Origin: Bacteroidales bacterium
GTDB taxonomy: Bacteria; Bacteroidota; Bacteroidia; Bacteroidales; P3
Reading direction: 5' to 3'
Assembly: GCA_017618625.1 (NCBI GenBank)
Contig: JAFZTV010000073.1
Coordinates: 1 to 35,415 of the forward strand
DNA: 35,415 bases
Shown: piece after piece, positions 1 to 9,383 of the stretch
Position numbering within the stretch: the first letter of the stretch is position 1
How the letters are laid out: every line of letters begins with the position of its first letter
The notes under the pieces: model-generated
What the model was told of the DNA's origin: nothing
Databases searched by the model: none
What the model saw: the letters and a program-made list of their open reading frames with translations, nothing else
Position numbers and translations under genes: made by a program

Positions 1-36
1 AAATTTGGTTCTTGGTTTGCTTGGTACTTTGTTGGG

Positions 37-170
37 GGTGGTGGGGGTTGGGACATCGAAAAGATATCGGGAAATGAGTTGCAACTTTGCAGGGAGGTTG
101 TCGGGGGTTGGGACAGCGAAAATATATTGGGAAATGAGTTGCAACTTTGCAGGGGGGTTGTCGGGGGTTT
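37..170. repeat. 60-bp tandem repeat, about 2.3 copies, cut by window edge
   Basis: Copies at 51-110 and 111-170 align with no gaps at a period of exactly 60 bp and differ at only a few positions; a partial copy precedes them at about 37-50. Each contains GAAATGAGTTGCAACTTTGC. The array may continue to the left of the window. The short open frames across it look accidental. The array stops about 35 bp before the promoter of the large surface-protein gene. Confidence 0.85.
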
Positions 171-205
171 GGGGCGCACCGACTTAAATTAGTGATAATC
201 GTGCA

Positions 206-234
206 TTGAGATATGCTTTTTTTTCGTATTTTTG
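206..234 (+). promoter_or_regulatory. Bacteroidota-type promoter of the first T9SS gene
   Basis: TTG at 206-208 and TATTTTTG at 227-234 are 18 bp apart, fitting the TTG/N19/TAnnTTTG pattern. The ATG at 242 is only 7 bp beyond the -7 element, so the mRNA should have almost no leader. Confidence 0.65.
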
Positions 235-241
235 CAAAATT

Positions 242-3200
242 ATGTCGAAGCGGTTTTTGTTCATATTGACTGCATGTTTTGCTTGCCTGACGGCGGCAGC
301 ACACCACCACGGGGACACGTTGGGTGTGGGGGGACATGTGTCGTTTGTCGAGAACCGCGGACAGATTAACCCGGCGGTGCTGTATGAGGCACAGATGGGG
401 CGTGCCGCCTTGTTTCTGGAACGTGGGGCGATGACGATAGCACTGAGGCAGGTGGTGCCGCAGGAGCCGGACAAGCCTTTCCACCACAGTATATACGGCC
501 GTCGCGGCCATGCGTATAAGATTCACTTTTCGGGCTGCAACCCCACGCCGCAGGTGGAGGGAGTGGGCCAGATAAAGACTTACAACAACTATTTCAGAGG
601 GCGCGACAGGAGCCAATGGCGCAGTCATGTCCCTGAGTTTGCAAGCGTGGTATATAAGGACTTGTGGAAAGGTATCGACATGCAGGTATATGGAGCCAAG
701 AACGCGCTGAAATACGACTTCATAGTGGCTCCGCACGCCCACACGGGGCAGATAGTGATGGAATACGAGGGGCCTGACGCGGTGAGGATGGAGGACGGAG
801 ACCTGGTGATAAAGACCTGCGTGGGGAGGATAGTGGAGGCGGCTCCGTACGCTTACCAGGTGATCGACGGCGACACTGTGAAGGTGGTGGCGCGATATGT
901 GCTGACCGAAGGACGTAAACGCAGCGGGAGCAAATCGATTGTGCGATTGGAGATAGGCGACTACGACCGCTCGGCGCCACTGGTTATAGACCCGCAGCTG
1001 TATTTCTCGACATACACGGGTTCGACGGCGGACAACTGGGGTACGACGGCGACGTATGACTCGTACAAGAACACGTACACGGGCGGCATTGTGTTCGACA
1101 TAGGCTACCCGACGTCGGTGGGCGCGTATGACACGATGTATCACGGGAATGTGGACGTGGCGATATTCAAGTTCGACACGACGGGCACGGAGCGTATTTT
1201 CGCAACGTACCTGGGAGGGTCGTATGCGGACATGCCGCACAGCATGTTTGTGAACAGCTTTGACGAGCTGGTGGTGTTCGGCACGACGGGGTCGGCGGAC
1301 TTCCCGACGAGCGACAGCGCATATATGTCCACGTTTGTCGGAGGGTCGGACTTGTCGTATCTCGACTATTACTACACCTACCCCGACGCGTCGTACAACC
1401 ACCACATGTGGTACCCTTCGGGAAGCGATATATTCGTAAGCCGTTTCAGCAGCGACGGGTCGGAGCTCCTGGCTTCGACATACGTGGGAGGCAGCGGCAA
1501 CGACGGGTTGAACTTCAGGAACCGCTACAACGACTCGTACACCATCATGATGCAGGGCAACGACTCGCTGTACTTCAACTACGGCGACGGTGTCCGCGGC
1601 GAACTCATTACGGACGACTTGAACAACGTGTATGTGGGCACAACAACGATGTCGAGCGACTTTCCCGTGACCGAGAATGCGTTGCAAAGCGTGCGCTTCG
1701 GCGGGCAGGACGGTGTGGTGTTCAAGCTCGACTACAATATGCAGAACATGCTGTGGAGCACGTATCTGGGCGGCTCGGGCGACGATGCGGTTTATTCCAT
1801 CGACGTCGATTCGGCATATAACGTGGTGGTGTGCGGCGGCACGACGTCGAACGACTTCCCCACCACCGACAGCGCTTTCCAAAGGACATACGGAGGAGGC
1901 TCGACGGACGGCTTTATCTCGAAAATATCGTACAGCGGCGACCTGCTGATGCACTCGACCTACTACGGGTCGAACAAATACGACCAGTGTTTCTTTGTGC
2001 GAGTCGGCAAACGAGACGAGGTGTTTATCTTCGGACAGACGAAGGCGACGGGTTACACGATGATTTACAACGCCGGATACAACGTGCCGGGCAGCGGTAT
2101 GTTGCTGGCGCGGTTCTCGTCGGATTTATCATCCCGTATCTGGAGCACGGTGTTCGGCACGCCGCTGGGACGACCGAACCTCTCTCCTACCGCCTTTGCC
2201 TGCGACATCTGCGACAGAGTGTATGCGGCAGGATGGGGACGCGACTTTGTGGGATATAACGGTGTGCAATGGTATTCGGCCGGCACATACGGTATGGAGG
2301 TAACCTCGGACGCCTACCAAAGCCAAACCGACGGACAGGATTTCTACATCATCAGCATGGACGAGGACGCCAACGTGATGGATTACGCCACCTTCTTTGG
2401 CGAATATCACGCCAGCGACGCCGACCGAGGGGCCGACCATGTGGATGGCGGCACCAGCCGTTTCGACAAGCTCTCGACGATATACCAGTCGGTATGCGGC
2501 AGCTGCGGACATACGCAAAACTTCCCGACAACACCTGGTGCCTGGAGTTCGACAAACAACAGCACGAACTGCAACAACGCCATATTCCGCATGAACATAC
2601 ACACCGACTACCCAGTGGCCGAGTTCATAGCACCGCCGGCAGTATGCTGGCCCGAACGCGTCGAATTGCAGAACACAGGACGCGGCACCTCGTTTCGCTG
2701 GGATTTCGGCGACGGAACTTACAGCACTGAGACGAACCCCGTACACAACTATGCCCATCCCGGCACCTACACCATAACACTTGTGGCATATATGGAAGGC
2801 GGATGCCGAGGAACCGATACGGCTCGCCACGAGGTGTCGATACTGCGGAACGGCTCACGCACGATGGACACGACCTACTCGTGCACACATGTACCGGTAC
2901 ACATAGGCGTGAGGCCGAGCCTTGGCTGCGAATACACGTGGATTCAGGGCAACGTGTCCGACCCCAACGTGGCCAATCCCTACGTTACCGAGACGGGCAC
3001 TTATATACTTAAGATAGACGGCGGTATATGCGTGGAACTCGACACATTCAAGGTTATATATGTTGACCTTATCGACACCGTGCTGACCGTTGACCCCAAC
3101 TGTCCAGGCGGCAGCGACGGCAGCGCCACCGTGAGACTAGACCCCAACGCGATGGAGCCGATAAGATACACGTGGAACAACAACACAACAACCAGCGCGA

Positions 3201-4006
3201 CGGCAAACAACCTGACGGCAGGGATGTACACCTTGATAGTCAGCGACGCACACTGTCTGGCAACCGCACGTTTCCGCATAACCGACCCTCCGATTATGGA
3301 GCTGCACAAAGAGGCGAAAAACGAGCTATGCAACGACAGCTGCAAAGGGTGGATACATGTGTGGTGCGAAACGGGAGACACGGTGCTGCGGAACCTATGT
3401 CCGGGCACATATACGGTCATGATGAACGACAGTCACGGATGCCCTTATTACGACTCGACAACGGTCATAAGGGTGCAGTCGTTTGAGAACATGCACGTAT
3501 GGGCGGACGACACAACGATATTCCGTACGGAATCGACTCACCTGCACGTCACCCCAGTGCCAGGAAGCAACTATGTTTGGGAACCGGCGGAATGGCTTAA
3601 CAACCCACATATCGACTCGCCGAAAGCGACTCCAGAAGACACCACCACGTTCACCGTGACGGTGATAGACAGCGCGGGATGCACTTGGACCGACTCGGTG
3701 ACGATTAACTGCATAGACGTAAACTGCGGTCGCCCGAATGTATTCATACCTAACGCATTCACTCCCAACGAAGACGGACGCAACGACCGACTTTGCATTA
3801 CGGGCGAATATATCGTGGAGTTCTACATAGCGATATTCACCCGCTGGGGAGAGCTGGTGTATGAGAGCCACGACATAAACGAATGTTGGGACGGACGCTA
3901 CAAGGGCAACTACTGTCTGCCAGGTGTCTATGCCTACCTCTGTCGCATAACCTGCGAGGCGGGATTCAAAGGGGAATTCAAAGGGGATGTTACGATAATA
4001 AGATGA
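242..4006 (+). CDS. Large secreted T9SS type B protein with beta-propeller and PKD repeats
   Basis: This is a 1254-residue cell-surface or secreted protein. The start is set at ATG 242 because the signal peptide begins there (MSKRFLFILTACF, hydrophobic core, AAA-H cleavage region); an in-frame TTG at 206 would lie in the promoter. Residues about 30-260 resemble the N-terminal domain that precedes SBBP beta-propeller repeats (ENRGQ motif). Residues about 260-760 carry SBBP-like repeats marked by STYLGGSGDD and DFPTTDSAF motifs. A PKD domain lies near 785-870 (FRWDFGDGTYS). Residues about 1163-1254 form a gliding-motility-type C-terminal domain (FIPNAFTPNEDGRNDRL, FTRWGELVYES), the signal for type IX export and surface anchoring. 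The gene stands alone, followed by a dispersed repeat. The ligand is unknown; adhesion or polymer binding is a guess. Confidence 0.88.
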   Translation: MSKRFLFILTACFACLTAAAHHHGDTLGVGGHVSFVENRGQINPAVLYEAQMGRAALFLERGAMTIALRQVVPQEPDKPFHHSIYGRRGHAYKIHFSGCNPTPQVEGVGQIKTYNNYFRGRDRSQWRSHVPEFASVVYKDLWKGIDMQVYGAKNALKYDFIVAPHAHTGQIVMEYEGPDAVRMEDGDLVIKTCVGRIVEAAPYAYQVIDGDTVKVVARYVLTEGRKRSGSKSIVRLEIGDYDRSAPLVIDPQLYFSTYTGSTADNWGTTATYDSYKNTYTGGIVFDIGYPTSVGAYDTMYHGNVDVAIFKFDTTGTERIFATYLGGSYADMPHSMFVNSFDELVVFGTTGSADFPTSDSAYMSTFVGGSDLSYLDYYYTYPDASYNHHMWYPSGSDIFVSRFSSDGSELLASTYVGGSGNDGLNFRNRYNDSYTIMMQGNDSLYFNYGDGVRGELITDDLNNVYVGTTTMSSDFPVTENALQSVRFGGQDGVVFKLDYNMQNMLWSTYLGGSGDDAVYSIDVDSAYNVVVCGGTTSNDFPTTDSAFQRTYGGGSTDGFISKISYSGDLLMHSTYYGSNKYDQCFFVRVGKRDEVFIFGQTKATGYTMIYNAGYNVPGSGMLLARFSSDLSSRIWSTVFGTPLGRPNLSPTAFACDICDRVYAAGWGRDFVGYNGVQWYSAGTYGMEVTSDAYQSQTDGQDFYIISMDEDANVMDYATFFGEYHASDADRGADHVDGGTSRFDKLSTIYQSVCGSCGHTQNFPTTPGAWSSTNNSTNCNNAIFRMNIHTDYPVAEFIAPPAVCWPERVELQNTGRGTSFRWDFGDGTYSTETNPVHNYAHPGTYTITLVAYMEGGCRGTDTARHEVSILRNGSRTMDTTYSCTHVPVHIGVRPSLGCEYTWIQGNVSDPNVANPYVTETGTYILKIDGGICVELDTFKVIYVDLIDTVLTVDPNCPGGSDGSATVRLDPNAMEPIRYTWNNNTTTSATANNLTAGMYTLIVSDAHCLATARFRITDPPIMELHKEAKNELCNDSCKGWIHVWCETGDTVLRNLCPGTYTVMMNDSHGCPYYDSTTVIRVQSFENMHVWADDTTIFRTESTHLHVTPVPGSNYVWEPAEWLNNPHIDSPKATPEDTTTFTVTVIDSAGCTWTDSVTINCIDVNCGRPNVFIPNAFTPNEDGRNDRLCITGEYIVEFYIAIFTRWGELVYESHDINECWDGRYKGNYCLPGVYAYLCRITCEAGFKGEFKGDVTIIR

Positions 4007-4014
4007 GATGATTG

Positions 4015-4101
4015 GTGATTAGTGATTAGTGATTTATTCGCTTGATTTAATTTGATTCAAAGGTGCTCATCAATGCTAAAGCATGTGTGATTAGACAAAT
4101 G
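4015..4101. repeat. Dispersed repeat element, short copy, with GTGATTA heptamer tract
   Basis: GTGATTA occurs three times in register at 4015-4035. Positions 4029-4084 match the reverse complement of 28109-28164 at 53 of 56 bases, including the small palindrome ATGCTAAAGCAT. The copy then ends in GTGATTAGACAAATG, matching the outer end of the longer copy at 28031-28188 but without about 30 bp of its interior. It fills most of the spacer between the T9SS gene and the UspA-like gene. Confidence 0.85.
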
Positions 4102-4121
4102 AAAGCTTGAACTGCCGACTA

Positions 4122-4142
4122 CTTGAAACTAAAAACTTGAAG
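4122..4142. repeat. Heptamer tract CTTGAAA/CTAAAAA, 3 units
   Basis: Units CTTGAAA, CTAAAAA and CTTGAAG follow each other at exact 7-bp spacing just before the start codon at 4150. The unit is related to the CTAAAAA tract before bcd and to the complement of the tract at 33847-33881. Confidence 0.6.
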
Positions 4143-4149
4143 CCATCCG

Positions 4150-4992
4150 ATGCCTAAAACGAAGAAAGACCAGTTTGTGATAGCATATCTTGCCGACTTG
4201 GAGAACTCGGAGCTGGTTGTGGACTATGCCCGAACAATGGCCAAGTTTCTGAAGAAAGGTCTGATACTGCTATTCATCTGCGACAAAAAATACACGAAGA
4301 CCTCAGCCGACGAAGCCCAGGAACGGCTCTCTGCAATAAAAAACAAATACCCCGGCGAGGACATCAACTTCTGCGCTTTGAAAGGGCGTACACGCGAAAT
4401 AATAAGCCTGCTGCCCACATTACTGAACGCCGTGGTGATAGTGGCTGGCGTTGACCGAAAAGCCTCGCTGCTGAAGCCGACGAATCCTCGACGGGTCATA
4501 TACGATTTCGGGCAGTGCAGAACAGCGTACCTCACAGTGCAAAACGATGCACAGGCGCCATCCGGCATGCACGACGTAGCCTTGCGAATAGATTACAACC
4601 GCGAGAGCAAGGAAAAACTGATATGGTCAAGCTACTTTGCACGTTTCAACGGCAGCCGCCTGCATGTGATGCACGAAGAATACAGGGACAGCGGCCTACG
4701 AACCAAGTTCGAGAACAACATGCTGTTTCTTGACAAATTCTTTGCAGTAGTGGGTGTAAGCCACGAAACAGAGGAGATGCCCAGCTCGGCCAATTTCCCC
4801 GACAAATGCGCCATTAAACAAGCGCACAGCAAGGGTTACGACCTGATGGTTTCAATAACAACGGATACCAGAGAGATGGACATGCTGGACTGGTTTATAG
4901 GAGCGCAAGAAACACGCACGATAAAAAACAGACAGAGACTGCCGGTTTTGTTCATCAACCCAAGAGACGACATTTACGTACTCTGCGACTGA
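4150..4992 (+). CDS. UspA-like (universal stress protein family) protein
   Basis: A soluble protein of 280 residues with no signal peptide. The first half has the universal stress protein layout: an N-terminal strand (FVIAYLADLENSELVVDYA), a long helix (ARTMAKFLKK), a second strand (GLILLFICD), then a helix rich in charged residues and a strand near residue 100 (NAVVIVAG). The length fits a double-domain Usp. The second half (from about residue 140) is diverged, and the usual glycine-rich nucleotide-binding loop is not evident, so it may not bind ATP. It probably has its own transcript, since a repeat element separates it from the upstream gene. The family call is from overall pattern only. 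Confidence 0.5.
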   Translation: MPKTKKDQFVIAYLADLENSELVVDYARTMAKFLKKGLILLFICDKKYTKTSADEAQERLSAIKNKYPGEDINFCALKGRTREIISLLPTLLNAVVIVAGVDRKASLLKPTNPRRVIYDFGQCRTAYLTVQNDAQAPSGMHDVALRIDYNRESKEKLIWSSYFARFNGSRLHVMHEEYRDSGLRTKFENNMLFLDKFFAVVGVSHETEEMPSSANFPDKCAIKQAHSKGYDLMVSITTDTREMDMLDWFIGAQETRTIKNRQRLPVLFINPRDDIYVLCD

Positions 4993-5019
4993 ATGATGTT
5001 ACACAGAGAAAAAAGAAAC

Positions 5020-5049
5020 AAGGCCTTAAAGACACAGCTTTAAGGCCTT
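5020..5049. terminator. Bidirectional terminator between convergent genes
   Basis: A perfect 12-bp stem, AAGGCCTTAAAG (5020-5031) with CTTTAAGGCCTT (5038-5049), has a 6-nt loop. It lies between the ends of the UspA-like gene (+) and the T9SS gene at 5071 (-). The minus-strand read-out is followed by a T-rich run, so it is strongest for the minus-strand gene. Confidence 0.8.
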
Positions 5050-5070
5050 ATTCATTCCTTGCAATCAAGG

Positions 5071-8000
5071 TCAATGCATCATCACCTCAACAGCACCTGT
5101 GCGCTGGACATTGCCGGTATAGCCACGAGCGTTGAAGTAGAAGAAATAGGTGCCTGCAGGAGCACGCTCGGCTTGAGGGTCCCAGCAATCCTCGTCAAGA
5201 CGGATATTGTCTTTGGAATAGACCAAAGTACCCCAACGGTTGTAGATATGCAACGTGTTGTTTGGATATGCCAAACCGTCGATAAGACCATGCACAACGA
5301 ACTTGTCGTTTATACCGTCGCCATTGGGAGTTATGACCGTCGGGAACTGGAGGAAGTCCTGAATGAGCATGATTGTCGTCTCGACGCTGTCCTGGCAGAC
5401 AACCAGGTTACCTTCCTGGTCATAGTTTTCAGTACGGGAAACGAGGCGCACATGGTAATCATCGGCAGTAAGCGGTGGCTGCCAAGTATAGACGGGATTA
5501 AGGCTATATGCCTTATGGAAGTTCTCGCCGGAAGCATCCGATTGGATATACCACTCATAAATATTGTCGCTAACCATAGGATAGGTCTGGTTTATGAGTT
5601 GTATCTTAGGATTGTTGATAGTAGGATATTCGGGCTCCCAGGTAAACTGGGCGTCAGGGCTATGGAACACCCAAACATATTGCGGCCTCGTGATGCTGTC
5701 GACACAGCCGAAATCGGTTGTGACAATCTGCGTCACGTCGTAGCGTCCAGCAGAATAGAAATGGTGAGGGTTACGCTCTTGTGAAGTAAAGCCGTCGCCA
5801 AAGCGCCAGTTATATTTGTAACCAAACTTCGATGTATCGACAAACTGGATGTCGAACGGAGCACATCCCGCAGCTGGAATCACATTGGTGCTGAAACCAG
5901 GGATAGGCATCGGATAGACATGCACTGTAACCGTGTCGTAAGCCGTACATGACAGACCATAGATCTGGTTTACGACCTTAACAATATAGTTTGTATCCTT
6001 CCCCAAAAACGGTGTCGTATTTATAACTGCCGTTGTTTCACCGAAAGGTTCCCACGTATAGACGAAATCACCTAAGTCACTGTGAATATCTGTCGCATTC
6101 AGTTGCACCGACTCTGGGTCACACAGAGCCGTATCGTTACCGAGATCCGGCAGCGGAGTCCAAGCTGTCTTGATATGTGTCAAAGTATCCCATACACAGC
6201 CGAATTCATCATACACATGAGCCATAACCGGGAATACACCAGCTGTATCGGGAGATGAAATATAGGCAGAGTCGCTGTTTATGGTTCTAGCCACAATACC
6301 TCCAACCGTATAATCGGGAGTCCAACGGATGGAGTCAATTCCTACCACATACTCGCAGTCTGTCATCTGCGAAACATCGCAAATATCCATCGACCAGGCA
6401 AAAATCCAACCATTGTCGATTGACCACCTGTCACACAATTTTATAGACCACTGACCATTCAAAGGACATCCTATAAGCTGCGAGAAGTCGTCAGCAGGCA
6501 AATAATAGTTTGTCTTGGTCTCATGGCTACTCGGTTGTTTGGTAGTGAACGTTGAAGTTCCCACATTCGTGCCAGCATCGTAGTATGGCGGCGGTATGGA
6601 ACCAAAGTCGTAGGTAACCGAAATGGTGTAACCCGAACTGGCGATGTAATGGTTTCCTGCTGTACTTGTGGTGCTTGCAGGCATTCCTGAAACCAAAGTA
6701 TAGTCAGCATTGCGGCTGAAGCAATAATCCAAACCGACACCATACATATTGTATATGGAATCGCAGTAACCGCCACCACCTCTATTGTCGTACCCCGAAT
6801 CATCCATACCACCATACGGATATCCTGTATATGTACTACCACCACCGCCAGCATCAGTTGGATATCCCGTAGGTGCATTTTTAAACTTAAGGACAGCCTC
6901 GCCACCCGTAGGACATACCAAATACAGGTCATAGTCGCCCATGAATGAGTGTTCGTAGTTGATACATACCGAACAGACGTCTGCACCGCTGGTTATCGTT
7001 CTTCCCGGAGGAAATTCGTTAAACTCAATCGGAGCAAGGTAACATTCACCCAAAGCAGGACAGTTGGGGCCATCTGGAATAAATGTTCTACAATCGTGAG
7101 TTTTGGACACGATACCACTCGGAGTCGGATTCACAACCAGGGTTGATGAAACGCTATCTGAACTCGCACTCGTTGTAAGCAGTATGCATGTATCATTGCA
7201 GAAGATGGCCAAATCGTCCGAAATGGTCTCAATCGGGTTGGCAGCTATACGGACCCTCATCATGTCAATCACATCGGTACCACATCCCTGCATATCCGTT
7301 ATCCTGAGGCTCACCTCGTAGCAGGCAACCGACGGGAATGCATCGAATGCAAAAGATGTCTCGTTCAAACCTATCAAGTTGTCTCCTGTATTGATTTGCC
7401 ATGTAAAAAGAGAGGTCGCATCCGTCGGAGTGTAATAGCCAGTGTAGTTTGAATATTCTCCATGCCCCTTAAGTATCATGCCGTCTCCATCACAGACGTT
7501 CACGCTATAGTAATAGTCTCCTGTCGGTTCGGTCACTTTTTGCACAAAAGCAGAGTCGTACACCACTCCATTATGTGTGCGATAGAATTTACTCTCAATG
7601 ACAGGCGTCACGCTCTCACACGGTGTCTCGCAACCCATAAGTATCGTAAAGCCGCTTCCCACATGCCCGTCGCTGTTGGTCTTAAATCTAACTGTCAGAC
7701 AGTTGGATGAATTATTCGCTGAAACATAATAATGCCTGCGGTACAAATTGCTGAACGAATTGTTACCCATCGCAAGCAACGGTGAATTGATATCAGGTCC
7801 GTCGTAAATGAAAAGCGTGTCCGACGCATCAACATCGAAACCCTGTATATTGAAACAAAGCCTCATCGTTCCAGCGCAGGGACTGCACACCGTAAACCAG
7901 CGGTCAACCCCTTCTGTGTATGATGACGTGTTACCCGTTCCGATGCTTTCATTCACCAACAAAAATCCCAACGACGGAAGCGTAGTTGTCGAGTCATGCA

Positions 8001-8097
8001 ATTCCTGCGTCAACGGTGTTGGCAAAAGTTGCTCTTCTTGGGAAAAAGCCACTGTGCAAATGCACATCACGACTAAAAAAGATAAAAGACGTTTCAT
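5071..8097 (-). CDS. Secreted T9SS type B protein with CUB-like, P-domain-like and PKD domains
   Basis: A 1008-residue exported protein. The signal peptide is clear (MKRLLSFLVVMCICTVAFSQ). Residues about 35-150 look like a CUB-type jelly roll (LFIYDGPDINSPLLA, LTVRFKTNSDGHVGSGF). Residues about 345-575 resemble the proprotein-convertase P domain (SFMGDYDLYLVCPTGG; LNGQWSIKLCDRWSIDNG with WSMDIC). A PKD domain lies near 730-810 (YNWRFGDGFTSQERNPHHFY). Residues about 915-1008 are a type B sorting domain (FPTVITPNGDGINDKF, IYNRWGTLVYS). No protease active site is visible, so it is probably a binding or structural surface protein rather than an enzyme. It shares the export route, but little sequence outside PKD and sorting domains, with the protein at 242-4006. 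Confidence 0.87.
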   Translation of the reverse strand: MKRLLSFLVVMCICTVAFSQEEQLLPTPLTQELHDSTTTLPSLGFLLVNESIGTGNTSSYTEGVDRWFTVCSPCAGTMRLCFNIQGFDVDASDTLFIYDGPDINSPLLAMGNNSFSNLYRRHYYVSANNSSNCLTVRFKTNSDGHVGSGFTILMGCETPCESVTPVIESKFYRTHNGVVYDSAFVQKVTEPTGDYYYSVNVCDGDGMILKGHGEYSNYTGYYTPTDATSLFTWQINTGDNLIGLNETSFAFDAFPSVACYEVSLRITDMQGCGTDVIDMMRVRIAANPIETISDDLAIFCNDTCILLTTSASSDSVSSTLVVNPTPSGIVSKTHDCRTFIPDGPNCPALGECYLAPIEFNEFPPGRTITSGADVCSVCINYEHSFMGDYDLYLVCPTGGEAVLKFKNAPTGYPTDAGGGGSTYTGYPYGGMDDSGYDNRGGGGYCDSIYNMYGVGLDYCFSRNADYTLVSGMPASTTSTAGNHYIASSGYTISVTYDFGSIPPPYYDAGTNVGTSTFTTKQPSSHETKTNYYLPADDFSQLIGCPLNGQWSIKLCDRWSIDNGWIFAWSMDICDVSQMTDCEYVVGIDSIRWTPDYTVGGIVARTINSDSAYISSPDTAGVFPVMAHVYDEFGCVWDTLTHIKTAWTPLPDLGNDTALCDPESVQLNATDIHSDLGDFVYTWEPFGETTAVINTTPFLGKDTNYIVKVVNQIYGLSCTAYDTVTVHVYPMPIPGFSTNVIPAAGCAPFDIQFVDTSKFGYKYNWRFGDGFTSQERNPHHFYSAGRYDVTQIVTTDFGCVDSITRPQYVWVFHSPDAQFTWEPEYPTINNPKIQLINQTYPMVSDNIYEWYIQSDASGENFHKAYSLNPVYTWQPPLTADDYHVRLVSRTENYDQEGNLVVCQDSVETTIMLIQDFLQFPTVITPNGDGINDKFVVHGLIDGLAYPNNTLHIYNRWGTLVYSKDNIRLDEDCWDPQAERAPAGTYFFYFNARGYTGNVQRTGAVEVMMH

Positions 8098-8207
8098 GTC
8101 TGCTGTTTTTTTAGGGACTACTACTCCTTGTTTTTCATGTTCCTCAAGTTCCTTTCTATACCCTACTCAAATTTTTCCGACCTTCTCTATATAATTAGTT
8201 GCACAAA

Positions 8208-8224
8208 ATGACGAAAACCGTCAT
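8208..8224 (-). terminator. Possible terminator of the rnf operon
   Basis: ATGACG (8208-8213) pairs with CGTCAT (8219-8224) around a 5-nt loop. Read on the minus strand it lies about 30 nt past the stop codon of the small secreted gene and is followed by TTTTG. The stem is short, so this is a moderate call. Confidence 0.4.
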
Positions 8225-8252
8225 CGACATAAATATTTTTTTCAAGCAAGAC

Positions 8253-8699
8253 TTATTCCTTCTGTCTTACAGTAGCATTAACACGACTGTGTGTCTCATT
8301 AATCGAATACAAACCAAGATAATTGTATGTAGAACCTGGCGTATGGAAATAGATGGTCTTTTCATAGTTTTGATACTGGAACTCGCTGAAGTTATAGGCA
8401 TAGTAGCTGAGGTTGGCGAGATCGACCACAAAGCCCTCACCTACTTTTGCACCCGTACGTTTGTAAACAACGTCACGGATGTCATGCACAACGGAACCTG
8501 CCGGCACGTCGTTAGTGACAAAGAATGAATTGCGCGAAAAATTGCAATACCATTGAACCTTGTCTTGTGGCATCTGTTCCAGCTTGGCACGGTCATAGTT
8601 CACATGCGGCAGCACTATCTCGTCGCAATTCTGAGCATTGACGTTCAGCGTAAAAGCAATCGCCGAAAACAACAATATGGCAGAAAAGAGCTTTTTCAT
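8253..8699 (-). CDS. Small secreted protein of unknown function at the end of the rnf operon
   Basis: A 148-residue protein starting with a good signal peptide (MKKLFSAILLFSAIAFTLNVNAQ), so it is probably periplasmic. The mature part has an early Cys (QNCDEIVLPHVNYDR), a second Cys near residue 52 and a tyrosine-rich middle (YYAYNFSEFQYQNYEKTIYF). I do not recognise a family. It starts only 28 bp after the rnfE stop, where rnfA normally lies, so it is probably co-transcribed with the Rnf genes. It is not a replacement for RnfA, which is a six-helix membrane protein, whereas this has no membrane segment beyond the signal. Whether it is an Rnf accessory factor or only a downstream passenger is open. 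Confidence 0.75.
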   Translation of the reverse strand: MKKLFSAILLFSAIAFTLNVNAQNCDEIVLPHVNYDRAKLEQMPQDKVQWYCNFSRNSFFVTNDVPAGSVVHDIRDVVYKRTGAKVGEGFVVDLANLSYYAYNFSEFQYQNYEKTIYFHTPGSTYNYLGLYSINETHSRVNATVRQKE

Positions 8700-8727
8700 C
8701 TATATCCTGTTTTGAATATGATATTTC

Positions 8728-9318
8728 CTATTTTGTTTTCCGAAGATGGTTGATCAAAGCCATCAGCAAACCGAGGCAGAGGAATCCTCCCGGAGGCAGG
8801 ATGAAGAGCAGCATGCCGTCGGCATCGGCATTGATGAACTTGAAGCCGAAAGCCGAGCCCGAGCCGAGCATCTCACGCACCAAGCCAACGAGTGTCAGCG
8901 CCCAAGTGAAACCAAGTCCCATGAACACACCGTCGAGGAACGAGTGCCATACATTGTTCTTGGAGGCGAACGCCTCGGCACGGCCAAGGACTATGCAGTT
9001 CACCACAATCAGCGGGATGAACAAACCAAGTGTCTCATAGAGCGCAGGGACGTATGCCTGCATAACCAGCTGCACCACAGTGACGAAGGTAGCTATAACC
9101 ACGATAAACGCCGGGATACGCACTTTGTCCGGGATAACACTTTTCAAGAGAGATATGACGATGTTAGACATCATCAACACAAAAGTTGTTGCAAGTCCCA
9201 TACTCATACCGTTGATGGCGGAAGTTGTGGTGGCCAGCGTGGGGCACATACCCAGGATAAGCACCCATGTGGGGTTTTCCTTAATGAGACCGTTTTTTAT
9301 TATCTGAGTTGCTTTCAT
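8728..9318 (-). CDS. rnfE: Rnf complex subunit RnfE
   Basis: Integral membrane subunit (196 residues, normal length) of the ferredoxin:NAD+ oxidoreductase Rnf, which couples ferredoxin oxidation to cation export. It is RnfE rather than its paralogue RnfA: the N-terminal NPTWVLILGMCPTLATTTSA and the VNCIVLGRAEAFASKN segment are the RnfE/NqrD signatures. About six hydrophobic helices can be traced. The first half (NCIVLGR region) is part of the conserved core thought to hold an iron-sulfur centre with RnfA. It is the fifth gene of rnfBCDGE on the minus strand; the expected next gene, rnfA, is absent here. The ATG at 9318 follows a heptamer repeat in the spacer. Confidence 0.93.
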   Translation of the reverse strand: MKATQIIKNGLIKENPTWVLILGMCPTLATTTSAINGMSMGLATTFVLMMSNIVISLLKSVIPDKVRIPAFIVVIATFVTVVQLVMQAYVPALYETLGLFIPLIVVNCIVLGRAEAFASKNNVWHSFLDGVFMGLGFTWALTLVGLVREMLGSGSAFGFKFINADADGMLLFILPPGGFLCLGLLMALINHLRKTK

Positions 9319-9327
9319 AATCTATCT

Positions 9328-9362
9328 GTGAATAGTGAATAGTGAATTGTGAATAGTGAATG
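9328..9362. repeat. Heptamer tract GTGAATA, 5 units, in the rnfG-rnfE spacer
   Basis: GTGAATA, GTGAATA, GTGAATT, GTGAATA, GTGAATG run in exact 7-bp register. GGACAAATGAG follows, resembling the GACAAAT-type sequence next to the tracts at 4015, 28031 and 28985. The tract takes up over half of the 65-bp spacer. Confidence 0.85.
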
Positions 9363-9383
9363 GACAAATGAGATTTGTTTCTT

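Noticed and set aside
5059..5784. 241-codon plus-strand frame opposite the second T9SS protein
   Set aside because: Overlaps the sorting and PKD domains of the real gene on the minus strand.
8253..8699. The gene after rnfE as a diverged rnfA
   Set aside because: It encodes a signal peptide and soluble domain without the six membrane helices or the NC motif of RnfA.
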